Below, piece by piece: positions 38,191 to 49,615 of a stretch of 64,000 bases of DNA. The notes under the pieces were generated by a model. It ran no database searches, had not been told where the DNA came from, and worked only from the letters and a program-made list of their open reading frames with translations. A program made the position numbers and the translations under genes. Each line of letters begins with the position of its first letter. Position 1 is the first letter of the stretch. Location: assembly GCA_935421135.1 (NCBI GenBank), contig OW285189.1, forward strand, positions 11,677,072 to 11,741,071, written 5' to 3'. Source of the stretch: Bugulina stolonifera (Eukaryota > Bryozoa > Gymnolaemata > Cheilostomatida > Bugulidae).

Positions 38191-41100
38191 TAATCACCCA
38201 TGGATCATAGAATGTGTACCTGGAATTGATTTTCAACCCATTGTGAATATTACTATTTGACTAGATTTTAAGAAAAACTAATGGCCAGCAATTAATGTAA
38301 TTGTTATGATGCCTGGGAGCTGCCAGTGTTGCTGACATGCGATTAAGCACTTGAATCCATGCATGATTAAATTATTGGTTTTGTAATCCGAATTAGATAC
38401 AGTACTAATGATTAAACCAATTTATATGCAACTAGCTGGACTGATTAAAACAAGATTTTTAGGACAATAATCCTGTTACATAGAATTTCGTATTGTTATT
38501 GGGATCATTCTGATCTATAAATAGCTTACATTTATAAATATTGAAATCTGGTATATCATATTAACTGTATTATCTGCATAAAATCAGTGCAACTACTTAT
38601 ATATAAATTAAGTTAATTATCAAGACCAGGGAATAGGATGACATTAATAGATTATATTTACAATATTATTTTCTTTCTTCTGATCTTTGAAAGCAGGACT
38701 GCTTTCGGAATATAAGGGAATATCATCATACAAATTGCGTCTCAAATTAATTAATTATTAATGTTGTGTAACTGCTCAAAAAGATGCTAGATGGTATTAT
38801 ATATTTTCTTATTCTATACCAACTCACTTTCGTCCCTCCCATTAGACATGGCATCATCAGAAAAGTTCACATTCCAATTTAGAACGATATTATCCTTTGG
38901 CTACTGCTATGTCTAAAATTTTAGGCTAACATTGGGGATAAGTACATGTATATTGTATTTCCTTCAAGACTATAATTATATTACAATATATACATGATGT
39001 ATTACAGTCATGTAACAATGAGTGCGTGTACAATACATGTATAACTCAGCATGTTCTAGTACATTGCAGCATATATGGTGGTAGTGTAATACTGTATTAC
39101 ATGTATGCTGTAGCTATAAAGATGGCGCTGCACTGCAGTTGCTTTGCTATTATTAAGAAGTACAAAATATTTATGAAGACAACTAAATAGATTTTTGTGT
39201 TAGTAGCAGTCATGTTGATCTTTGATCATCACTGGGCTTGATTATTATGCTACTGAAGGGTGCTAATAGGTAATACATGATTGTACATGAAGAACATGGA
39301 TAATAATTATAACCATAGAGTATTATCTACCCTAGTGCAACTTTGCACTCTGTGCAATGGATATGAAAATTGTCATGCAACATATTTATATAACCATGTC
39401 ATCTTATCCACATTGATGTATTAACAATTCTAGCAATAATCTGGAATAATAGCCAATCTAGAGGAATATACAATATTTATTATGTCATTATTCAGTTACT
39501 CAGTAGAAATAGCCATAATATAGCGATTTGTTATTATTAGTACAAGTACAATGTCTTGAGTATTCTCTCGGGTGTCTGTTGGAGGACTGATAAAATGTCA
39601 CTCACCGAAATGTTACTGTACATGTACATGTACATGTACATGTACATGACACATGTATGTGTAGAATGATAAATTCGATGGTCTACCATGTAAATAATTA
39701 TGTAGTATCATATACATTATATTATAGGAAATTATTAGAACGTGATCTTCTTTGCAGGAATTTATCATCATATTGTATGAGCTATACAAAAGTAATGCTA
39801 GTCAATGACATCTACAATTATTTTACTATTTAAGAAATGGATTTGGATTGATAAGTGTTATTTTTCAGCAACAATTTGTTACGCATGTAAATAACACCTA
39901 CATTATCAAACTAAATGTTACTTGTATGTAGCAATTTAGTTGTGTGGAGAGCTGACAACTCCTATAAGAACTGATAATGCACAGCCACAAGTTCTAATAA
40001 AATAATATCATGTAGTACATGTACATGTACGTATTGTTATAGCCACTAACAACCAACATAGAGAATGATAGGCATCATAGAGGATAATAAGTCTCTCTAT
40101 AGATTTTAACTACCTAGCCTTATAAACACCAAGTTAAAAGTTCACGAAAACATTGTCTATTATAGCCAAATATACAAAAGTGTAGAAGGGAGCGGGGGGG
40201 GGGGGGGATGGATAATTACTATTGGTGTTGTTAACACTTAGAAAAGAACAGTGTCTCTTATAATGTGAAGTTCTAAAGTTCTAAAATTACTAACTCACAG
40301 GCAATTCTTCAAATACATAGTTGAGTTGGAAACTCATTTGGCAAATGTGTTGGTAAAGGATCACGAATACCAGAAGCTAGCTTTATAAAATATCTGCTGT
40401 TTGTGTTGGCTATCGGAAATCTAATATAATTATTCTGTTCACCCCGTCAAGCAGTAGCAAGAATCAAGAATATGGTTTGCCGACATACAAATATAGCCAA
40501 TGATCTAAACAGCTTTAGAGCTTTATTGAGGCTTTTCCAAAGCCATAGATAGTAGCTGAGAAGCTGAAACAGCTGAACACCTCAGGTTCATTTTAGAAGA
40601 AAGCTTTGATGAATTGAGCTGTGCAGGATCTCTCTTGGTTGATCTCTCTCTTCTGGTAAGTGATAGTTTGGCAGGTTCTCGAGAGGACGGATACAATAAC
40701 TTTTCCTTTTCTAGAATGTTATGTTACAGTTATATAATTATCTAGTTGCAACATTTTAGATTTTATTCATAAAGTTATTCAACACAATACTTCATGTGGA
40801 CAGCCTTTGACAATCCTCTCTTACTTTTATTGGAAAAAAGTTGGTAGCAAGATGGTGAAAAGAAGTTTGGGATAATAACATGGGCATTATTATGTGTGCT
40901 CATGCACTCATGCGTACTGCTATGATGCATATAAACATAAACTGCATGTACAGTATAAATACATACTTCCATATAAAACATATACATGTACATGTGCATT
41001 ACATATACATGTAAATATATAATTATATAATTACTATATGTATGTATGATATGCATGTACATTAGATATGTTCATGAATACATACATGTAGAGCTCTGTA

Positions 41101-41302
41101 AACTATTGTGGAACTATTCCTGTTTGAGCAAGTGGTTACTTATTTAGAAGTTGTCTTCTCTCATCTTTTGCTTACAAAGAGAGCAGACAACTTCCAGTTT
41201 TAATTTTACTAGGTCACCAAACTGCATACTGTACATCTCAAATGAGTTACCTAGTGTATGGATGGAATGCTATACTAGGGTACACACTTCTTGTAGCCAA
41301 AG
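38191..41302. other. Intergenic region upstream of the 392-aa gene
   Basis: Holds (TGTACA)n runs near 39616-39650 and 40015-40030, a poly-G tract at about 40194-40208, and a foldback hairpin member at about 41149-41196. A GTAAGT donor near 40661 and the TTCTTGTAG acceptor ending at 41296, six bases before the next start codon, would allow a 5' UTR intron for the 41303 gene. No coding region recognised. Confidence 0.4.
41149..41196. repeat. Foldback hairpin family member (short)
   Basis: AGAAGTTGTCTTCTCTC is followed by GAGAGCAGACAACTTCC about 15 bp later. This is the conserved core of the hairpin family without the outer AAGCTATTGAT part. Confidence 0.6.
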
Positions 41303-42481
41303 ATGTCTCTCTCTAGTCCCAAGAAATCTAAGTTGGAAAGAGTTCTGAAAGCTACGAGCGGCGATCAATTTAGTGTTAGACCTACGAAGCAGTACATGAC
41401 TAGATACCAAAAAGATGTTAGAGCTGACGAAATATTTACGTCTTGGGTTATTGTTGACGAACAGTCACTGGAAGCCAAGTTATTTTTCCATGTCAATGAC
41501 ATAACAGGGTGTATGGAAGCATTCAACACTAATGGTAAGTTGCTGTTAGGTGCCACAAGAACATTTCATTTGGAAGAAGAGACTAATGTCTGCTGGTTGC
41601 CTGGCCTAGGACTTGGAAGGATTAACAAAGCCTATGTCACTGATGACTCCACATCTGGGAGATCTTTGAAACTTAGTCACAAGCCAATAGATGTCATTAC
41701 GAAAGGCACAACGTTTACCGCTCATGCTGGTAGTAAGGTAGTTGGTAAGATTTACTATGATGGGAGTGGTATGAAACTATCTGTTGAACAAAAGCGTTGT
41801 AATCCTTTAGAAAAAATTTTGTTATTAGTGTATTGTTTAAAGTTGGGACACGGTGATTTTCGGTTGAACGAGCAGCCGGTGCCATTTATAGGGCAACGAC
41901 AAAAGAGGATCCCAGATGTTTATTTACGTAACCTAAAACACATAGCATCAGAACTGGTGCTAAAAGGTGCGTGTAAGGATAAAAATGGCAATTTCTTCTA
42001 CGAGGCATTCAATGATTTGGGAAAAATTGAGTTGGTATTCTCATGTAAAATGGAGGATGAAGAAATATGCTACAAGGGAATGGATGTGCATGGTGTGCTA
42101 ATCTTCCACGCAAGAAGTACAGAAGGCAGGTTGAAAGTCTACTCGTCGAATGAAAAGCTTCTTGGAACAATTTCGGATCAAAACATCTATGATCAGAAGA
42201 ACGTGAAGCTAATGCGAGATTTTTTCTCAAGAGGAGAGCGTCTAACAATCAGAACATCAAAGTATCGGGAATTGGTAGCAGTGAGTCAGCGTGATCACAC
42301 CGTCTGCAATTTCTACGTAGATTATGATGTGCCACACAACTGGAAGATATTGATTCTATCAGCAATTGTTCACGATGCTCACACATTTATGAAGTTGCCC
42401 AAGATGCCGAGAGCGGACTCCTATGTCTTTGCGGACTTGCTGAATTTTATCACGCCAGCAATTATGTCTATGGTGTACTAG
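41303..42481 (+). CDS. Single-exon 392-aa protein, possible tandem tubby/scramblase-like barrels
   Basis: Uninterrupted 392-codon frame; ATG at 41303 with A at -3, right after a TTCTTGTAG acceptor, so the coding part appears intronless while the 5' UTR may be split. No signal peptide. There seem to be two similar halves. Each has beta-rich segments like EAFNTNGKLLLGATR and IFHARSTEGRLKVYS, and each ends in one hydrophobic helix (EKILLLVYCLKLGHGDF near 168-184; NWKILILSAIVHDAHTF near 345-361). A twelve-strand barrel closed by a hydrophobic C-terminal helix is the plan of tubby-like, LURP1-related and phospholipid scramblase domains, and two such domains in tandem is my inference; similarity is weak. 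Real coding sequence is likely from length and composition. Function unknown. Confidence 0.75.
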   Translation: MSLSSPKKSKLERVLKATSGDQFSVRPTKQYMTRYQKDVRADEIFTSWVIVDEQSLEAKLFFHVNDITGCMEAFNTNGKLLLGATRTFHLEEETNVCWLPGLGLGRINKAYVTDDSTSGRSLKLSHKPIDVITKGTTFTAHAGSKVVGKIYYDGSGMKLSVEQKRCNPLEKILLLVYCLKLGHGDFRLNEQPVPFIGQRQKRIPDVYLRNLKHIASELVLKGACKDKNGNFFYEAFNDLGKIELVFSCKMEDEEICYKGMDVHGVLIFHARSTEGRLKVYSSNEKLLGTISDQNIYDQKNVKLMRDFFSRGERLTIRTSKYRELVAVSQRDHTVCNFYVDYDVPHNWKILILSAIVHDAHTFMKLPKMPRADSYVFADLLNFITPAIMSMVY

Positions 42482-43775
42482 TATTATACTGCTTTTAGTA
42501 ATAGTAGAATTGCTAGTACTCTGCTTTTTCTATACATATGTGACCCCTTCCGTCAAAATCAGACATCGAGAGGTCCATAAAGTTGCAGCAAGGCCTTTAT
42601 TAATCAGCAAATTTTTACTACTTCTAACCAATTCACATGCTTATAAGTAGGAACGCCCCTGCAATAAAAATAACGAGCTATCATTTATCAAAAATTACTT
42701 CATGTAAATCATGCATAATTAGTGGTTATAGCCTGTGAAATTTGAACTTTGCAAAAAAATTTGGCCCTCCCGATGTCTGATTCTGATAGCAGAGGTCACA
42801 TATGTATATTTTAGGAAAAACTCATTTGGCAAGTTTCAAATGATTAATTTATATATTTGGGTTAAAGATTTAGCCCAAGTGAAGGTATGGTAGTTTATAA
42901 GCCATTCAGGCTAATGTCAAAGTTTTTCTCTCTGGTCTTACTTTTCCCATTATAACTAATATGGATGCTAGCGGTAGAACATTACTGACCTTGAACTTTT
43001 TATACTGTAGTAACCCAATTTATTATATCTAGTTGCATCTCCATCTTCAACATCTATTTATGCTTTTCAAAATATACCAGACAGTTTTCGTACTAGTGTA
43101 GCAATATTCATATAATGTATCATCAATAAATAATACTGCCATTAAAGAAAATGACTTAACATGTTATATTTTTCCAGTAGATGGTTAAAGTAATGCATGA
43201 TACAACACTACGGCTTACAAAAATTATTACTACTTGGTGTCCATCTGCTGGGTTCCTAAAGGCCAAGGCAACCATTGCTTCCCCCTATTTAGTAACTGTA
43301 AGCCACTGATCATAAAAAGTAGTTATCTTCCCAATTTAGATTATCTTTGCTCAGGTAACCAAAATTAGGAGAGGACAACTTCTACATGTATATGTGCACT
43401 TTATTATACAACATTTAGTGCAATATGTGATAAATATGCATGTATATCATAAACAAATACAGCAAAAATAGGTCTGGACATCATGTAAATCTTCACCGTA
43501 ACAAATAACATCATTTTGTAGACAGTTTGTTCAAAAGTAATTTTTATAACTAGTAAAATGTTACGTCTACTGTATAAGTGAACAAAGTGTACTTATTACA
43601 AAACTGCTTGCTGTGAAGTCAATAAATATAAAACTGCAAGAGTCCATATCCTTGTAGACCACAGAATATACATCTACATGTACTACATGCAAACAATGTG
43701 TTATGTAGGTAACATGTGCATGTACCTTCAATAAAGGTTCTAACCTCGACGGTTTAGTGTCACATGTTGTTAGTC
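42482..43775. other. Region between two convergent genes
   Basis: Holds the 3' UTRs of the 392-aa gene (+) and the cGAS-like gene (-). AATAAA occurs near 42662 on the + strand. A diverged hairpin-family relic ends GGAGAGGACAACTTCTAC near 43384. Nothing else is recognised. Confidence 0.4.
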
Positions 43776-46700
43776 TTAGGTCAGCCTGTTATAAGGGTGC
43801 TGTTCATTAGTACAAGAGCTGCCATGACTGCTACCACTGTCGCTATCACTACTACTGCTACTACTACTGCTGCTGCTGCTACTGCTGCTGCTGCTGTTGT
43901 TCTGTAGAGCGTCTTGTTCTTCGGATGGGAGTGTTCTTCTACCAAGCTCTGATATTGGCTGCTTCTCAAATCCACTGCTATTACCCTCAAGTTTGCCAGA
44001 GTTGTGAACTGGTATTTTGGGCTTACCAACTGTTGTATTTTCAACACCTCCAAGAATAGGAGCAGCAGATATTGAACCAGCTGTATTTTCAACCTCATCA
44101 GATACTTTGCTGCAATTCTCAAATTCATCTTCATCAGTAGTAGGGGATGCTGATCTACCACCCGCAGTGTTTTCTTGGTGGAGAACACATCTAAGTATGT
44201 TGGCATGAGCAAGCAGGTACTCAAAGCATCTATCTAACCCCTTCTCTGGCACAGGTTCATCACGGGAACGTCTTTTTTCATGGTCTGCCATAACGTTGTG
44301 TTCAGAGAGCCATGGTGTGGGCATATTCCTAGTCGCATAGCTTTCAATTAGGTTGTCTACAGCTGCCTTAGCCCAAAATTCTATCTCCTAAAACAGTGGC
44401 CAAGTCAACTATGATGTCAGCTAAGAGGAATATAATACAAAATATAGTTCCTGGTAATTATCTAATCAGTGTAGTGGTGCAATAAAGATTGCATTACAGC
44501 AGTAAGAGAATATCAAAATAGCCCTAGGCCAGCAAATTTCAACTACCAAGAAGGGGAGGTTAGACAAATTTTAAATACGTGTGAGAGGGGTGTGAGAGAG
44601 TTTCTAAATAAATGCTATATTTTGCCAACAACTGATAACAGTGCACTGTATACTACAGTCAGGGCTGTAACAACTATTTTTGATTGAGGGGGCAAAAAGC
44701 CCAGGCCGGATGATTGGACTGCTCAGGCTGATACTAAAAATAGCTAGAAATGTTCTCTATCAAATTCCAGTCAAATTTGCAGGCCACTTATACTATAACA
44801 CTGGCCATAAATTTGTGATCAATGTGTACATATATTCAATTTTGAGAATTGACACCAACAAATATTTGTTTTTGGACAGATCTCTGGGGTGGCGCATGCC
44901 CACCTTGCCCCCCTGGTTGTTACAGCCCTGACTACAGTACAAAGTGCAAGACTGTAATTATACTGTAATCTCTATAGGTTTAACTTTTTGAAGATAATAC
45001 ACTTATAATAATGCAACATTACTTATACAGGTGTTGGCTAGAGACAATAGTACGATTACGGATACCCAATGATATGAGTCACCTGGACCAACTTTTATAA
45101 TATGGCGTTGAGCACTGACATACCATATAAAGCCTCCTTCCACTAGATTCTCATTTTATATAATAAAATTTAATTCATCAACTCACAATTTTCCACAAAT
45201 GAGTTGAACTTCTGTAAATTAATTCCCATGTAATTGAGTTGCACTCGTATACTTACACGACCACTGGATGTAGGGGGAGCTGTGTAGTTGTGATCCAGTA
45301 TGGCTTTGATGAGTGACTGCTTTATGTGATATGTGGTAGGAATCAAGTCTATTCCCAGGAAAATTATTCCCTCTGTGTCAGCATCAGGGGCAAAAAACTC
45401 CTAAAATGAAATATTACTATTTTATTAGCATGTGCAGGGTAAATACATATTACACGCAATTCCTACAGGCTAATATTGCCTTCTATAAATTGTTAGAGAG
45501 TGCATTTTGAAATCAGTTAGGTAGGCCTGCATAAGTACATGAATTTAAAAGAGATTTCTTGTGCCACGGCTATGAAAGTGTTTCAGATACACCGACATCT
45601 ACAGGGATGTTGTCTTTATATTGCTGGCTACACATGTGAATTAAAGCCAACAGTCATGTTTCTGAAAATAGCGACATAGTTTAGACCCTAGTCTGATATG
45701 AGATGATAGCCAAATACATGCATGTTTTTTTGTCTCAATGATACTCTGTAGGTGCTATTGATATTTAGTACTACTAGGTGTACATGTATAATATGTATGT
45801 ACTTAGGGCTATACAGAAGGCAAAGGTTATAAACTCACACTTTCTACTGGAAGCGACCAAGCAGAAGACAGCAGAGATAGCAGGGTCTTCAGAAGACCGT
45901 AACTTTTGATGATGTACCTCCCATTTTCTTTCTTGCATTTGTTGAAAATAGCATTCTCTTGATATGTGAGTGATATCCTGCAGTTGACACCAGCAGCATT
46001 GTTGTCGTCAATGTGTACGAACAAACATTCTTCAATCCCTTCAAAGCACTCAATTTTTAAATTGAATGGCTTAAATGAAAGTACGGCAGCTAGATCTATT
46101 TTGAACTTTAAACTTTTCAGTTCTTTATAGTTGCACCTCAAAAACAGTTTATAGGCTACAGTGGAGAATTTAACCTGTCGGTATGGCGGATTTATGATTA
46201 GCATAGTTTTCGCGTCTGCCCCAAACCCGTGCAGATGTATCAATGACAGGGATTCTTCAATGAGAGTGAAAAGCCTGGCATTAACTTTCGAAAAATCCAA
46301 ATGCTCTCCTTTAAAGAACTCGGCATACTCTTCTGGAACTTCACCACGACTGACTAACTTACAATAGCCTGGATGTAGAGGCTCTACAATCTCTTTGCAT
46401 AACGAAGAAAACTTGAGAAGAATACAGCTGAAGTCAAACTCGTCTGGGGGACCGATCTTGCCACCTTGCTCCACACTTCCTGTCAGTAAAGGTTTGAAAG
46501 CAAATCTTGGATCAGCGGCTTCAACCAATTGTGCAATCCTATTCATCATGGCGTTGACCTCACCTTTAAACTGGTCAATCAGGTCATCGGCCAGCATAGC
46601 ATTACAGCTTCCATGTTTGCTGTGTATTAGAGAATCTATGAACTCATTCATGTCAGGTTCTTCAGGAATATTGGTGACATGCTTGGAGAACTCTAACGGA

Positions 46701-47521
46701 CCACCTTCACAAATTATCTCCCCATAGCTGTCCCACCGTTCGCTCGTATCCTGTACCGTCTCCTTTCCTGTTCCGAGTCGCTCAGCTACATTGAAATTTT
46801 CTTGCTGCACTGCGATGTCAAAAGGTGTTTTACCATCAAAGTCCTTGATAGTTTTATCTGCACCATGTTCCAGCAGTATTTCCACATCATCTCTGTGCCC
46901 TTTCCATGCTGCATGATGAAGTGCCGTCGAACCATAGATGTCTTGGACATTGATGTCTGCTTGATGTGAAACTAAAACATCAAGTACATATGCTGCCAGG
47001 CCATCGCCCAGTTGGAGGGCAGCATGTACAGGAGCAATGCCTCCGCATGCGTGAAGCCTGTTTATCTGTTCTGGAAACCAAGTGCAAACCTTATCAAGAA
47101 ACGCTTTGTAATAGATGAGGTACAAATCCTGAGTTGATGCGAGTGGATCCCGATTGCTGCTACGGGCACCTTGAAGCTGCTCATTTCTAAAGAATACAAC
47201 TACTTCGTGAACAAGAAAATTCTTTCTATAGGACTGTTTGTAGGCTGTCTCGAGAACGTACCTTGCCAAGTCAGTATCGCATTTTGTCATGTTCAAATCA
47301 AGCAGCCAAATATTTACATCTGTTGCCATCAGTTTGTCTTCTTTTACCAACTTTTCCAACAGATCGTAGTTGCCATCACGGAAAGATTTGTAGAGTTCAT
47401 CTATATGAGTATACTTCTTAGTTGGCTTGCCACCTATAACTTCTTGTCGATTTACTACCTCTTCACAGTAGAAAGGTGTTGAATCGTTTCCATAGTAACG
47501 CAACAGCATAGGAACCACCAT
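43776..47521 (-). CDS. Ankyrin-repeat cGAS-like / Mab-21 nucleotidyltransferase, 812 aa
   Basis: Predicted cyclic-dinucleotide synthase-type protein (cGAS-like receptor/Mab-21 superfamily), probably cytosolic. Exons 47521-45839, 45400-45257 and 44387-43776; all phase 0; 2439 nt. Order: N-terminal helical region (1-155); two to three ankyrin repeats (about 161-250, with GSTALHHAAWKGHRDDVEIL and DGKTPFDIAV); the nucleotidyltransferase core with LLTGSVEQGG (G348-S349) and DEFDF (E361, D363), and a third acidic residue D476 in FKIDLAAV; a Mab-21 C-terminal helical domain across exons 2-3 (RYIIKSYGLLKTLL, YHIKQSLIKAIL); then a long disordered tail with a run of about 17 serines. The G-S...E-x-D...D pattern is complete, so activity is plausible. 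No Zn-ribbon like that of vertebrate cGAS was seen. I chose ATG 47521 (A at -3, G at +4); the frame is open further upstream without an ATG. Confidence 0.85.
43858..43907 (-). repeat. Poly-serine coding repeat
   Basis: A run of TAC/TGC-type triplets on the + strand (AGC/AGT on the coding strand) gives about 17 consecutive serines, followed by S-D-S-D-S-G-S-S, near the C terminus of the cGAS-like protein. Trinucleotide runs of this kind often vary in length between individuals. Confidence 0.85.
44652..44938. mobile_element. hAT-type MITE with 8-bp target duplication
   Basis: The element is 44660-44930 (271 bp). It starts CAGGGCTGTAACAAC and ends GTTGTTACAGCCCTG, perfect 15-bp terminal inverted repeats. 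It is flanked on both sides by the identical octamer ACTACAGT (44652-44659 and 44931-44938). CAGGG-type ends with an 8-bp duplication are the hallmark of hAT transposons. It has no transposase, so it is non-autonomous. It lies in intron 2 of the cGAS-like gene. Confidence 0.93.
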
Positions 47522-47751
47522 TATACATGTAGGTAGTAAAGTAGTGTTTTGCTGCCTATAGCATATAATGTTTTTCTTTGCACACTTAGCAATCTGTTTG
47601 GTGAATGTAAAGGCAAAGAATGCTGCTAGCAGCTGGCATCCAAATATAATATGCAAATATGCATTTCACTAGCCAATCAACTAACAACAAAATAAGATAG
47701 CAAGCACATCATATTACAATATGATAAGATACACTCATGGGCGCTCATAAG

Positions 47752-47847
47752 CTATTGATTATAATTAGAAGTTGTCCTCTCTCAATTTCACTTTCTCAAA
47801 AGAGGAAGCGAAATTGAGAGAGGACAACTTCTAATTATAATCAATAG
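47752..47847. repeat. Foldback element with perfect 38-bp arms
   Basis: Left arm 47752-47789 begins CTATTGATTATAATTAGAAG; right arm 47810-47847 is its exact reverse complement; the loop is 20 bp. The left flank GGGCGCTCATAAG extends the similarity to the 50403 element. It lies about 230 bp upstream of the cGAS-like start codon. Confidence 0.9.
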
Positions 47848-48560
47848 ACACACAGCTTTGCTCCCTTAGCAAAGTTACTTAAGTTTACCCAAGTTTGTAC
47901 TTCTTTGTTTACCATTAACATCAATGGATATGTTGCACTTAAAATATAATGCTCAAGTATGTTTTACTGAAACTCTTCCGTTGCTTTGTTATGGTACTCA
48001 TAAAACAAAAGAAGAAACAGTCTACTGTCTACAGTTAATGGTCTACAGTTTGCTATACTTCAATCAGACTGAGGGTCGAAAATTGGGACGATTCATGTAT
48101 GTTGCAATGCTGCAGGTCAGCACCTTGGCTCTGGGTGGTGCTAGGACCTTGGTATCGCTGGTCCCAGACATTGTTGCCGGGGTGAGTCCCTAGCTGTAGG
48201 CTCTCGGACCCAACCTAGGGCATAGTAAGTACACAACCCACCCTACCTGTCAAACAAGTGTTGGAACTCGGGCTATGCTGGCGCTAATGCTTGCGCCACC
48301 AGAGGCCGTGCACATGCATGACTAGACTACAGTACATGGACACAAGCCATCATTACATGCGGGTGAAGCGAGCAAATATTGCAGTGAGACTTGCATCGCA
48401 GACCAAGTGCGAAGTGCTTGTACGATAAAATAGAATTATTTCGTAACTACTGACAAAAAGGAAAAGTGAATCATTGAAAGTGATATCCAGTTGATTGATA
48501 TACTTGTAATGCAAATTATTCGAAACATAAATACATGTATATCTAGTTCAATAAGCATAA
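47848..48560. other. Intergenic, possible tRNA-derived SINE remnant
   Basis: Around 48260-48310 on the - strand TGGCGCAAGCATTAGCGCCA is followed by CCGAGTTCCAAC, vaguely like the A and B boxes of a tRNA promoter. No cloverleaf can be drawn, so this is only a suggestion. The rest shows nothing I can name. Confidence 0.2.
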
Positions 48561-48720
48561 ACTATTATATAATAGATGAAATTGACGATTTTAATTTCTT
48601 TAATTTATTTTACTGCTACATAGTTTCGTACTTGTACAATGAGTACTTGCATTGTACAAGTACGAAAATATGTAGTAGTAAAATAATTAAAATCGTCAAT
48701 TTCATCTATTATATAATAGT
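48561..48720. repeat. 160-bp near-perfect palindrome
   Basis: Left arm begins ACTATTATATAATAGATGAA and continues through TTGACGATTTTAATT to CGTACTTGTACAATG. The right arm repeats this in reverse complement from CATTGTACAAGTACG to 48720. The loop is about 8 bp and there are a few mismatches near the centre. It may be a palindromic MITE. Confidence 0.85.
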
Positions 48721-49344
48721 CTATTTAATAATAGTTTATACTAGCTCTAGGACAATACCACATCCTATAGAGCACTTTACCCAACGATACAAAATCCAAT
48801 ATTTTGTTCAATAAGCATATACATGTACATGTATATGAATATGAACAATACTGACAATTGAAGAAATAAATATCAACAAGGTTCTATGGTAAAATTCCAG
48901 TCAGACTAGTTGTCTCCTCTATTTAATGTGATACAGAAGCACAATGCTGTCTCTGTTATGATGTTGCTCCAATCACAAGCTCCAAGGCTGCTCAACAATA
49001 CCCTACATTGCATCTGGATATAGAGAAAGTTCAGACTGGTTCTGGCTTATCGCAACCAGAATCTGTTACTCTATGTTGCAATTACATGTATATTATGTGG
49101 AGCACATAAGAGAAGTGATTGGCTGGTTAGCAAACTTTGTAAACATTAACATGATGTGGGTCCTTGCACAGTGAAGAGTAGCTGAGAAGTGGTTTGTTAA
49201 TTACCAAATTGCTCTGCCTTACGTTTGCCCAGTCATGTACGTCACAAAGTCATGTGCATCAAAAAGTTTGGCACGCTGTAATATGCAACAGTGAAATTGG
49301 TCACTAGTCTAGTCTTATTCCACATCACCAGTACATGACATAAT

Positions 49345-49615
49345 TAGTGTCTTCGCGACCTCTTGGACGGACCTGGGCCGCGAATAAAAGTCACAAGATG
49401 GCCGTCTGACCTAGACCAGAAGGGCTATTGGCCTGAGATTTTGCTTGACTGGACAAAACCATCCCTAGCTCATCGGCACACTTGACTTCTTCGCGCGAAA
49501 ATGAGGATTTTGCTTTTGGCCCAGGCCGGTGTGTTCGCGACCATGTGACAGATATCTGCCAGAAAATATTTTCGAAAATTGGCCTGGGTCTGAAATTTAA
49601 ATCGTGAAGACACTA
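49345..49615. mobile_element. Putative MITE with GTGTCTTCGCGA-type inverted ends
   Basis: Starts TAGTGTCTTCGCGACC and ends ATCGTGAAGACACTA; about 14 of 15 terminal bases are inverted repeats. The flanks (AAT / AAT, or TTA / TAA if placed inside) are compatible with a 3-bp duplication. The interior is GC-rich with GCGCG and GGCCTGGG blocks, quite unlike the AT-rich surroundings. No coding capacity. Confidence 0.65.

Noticed and set aside
37919..38236. MDHYC and MVHTI repeat proteins on both strands
   Set aside because: Product of the 15-bp minisatellite.
43781..44224. 147-aa frame overlapping the third exon of the cGAS-like gene
   Set aside because: Shadow frame; the phase-0 frame continuing from exon 2 is the one with Mab-21 C-terminal features.
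47522..47656. N-terminal extension of the cGAS-like protein
   Set aside because: The frame is open upstream of 47521 but contains no ATG; the first ATG with good context is at 47521.
48255..48315. tRNA gene
   Set aside because: Box A/B-like strings exist but no acceptor stem or anticodon loop can be folded.
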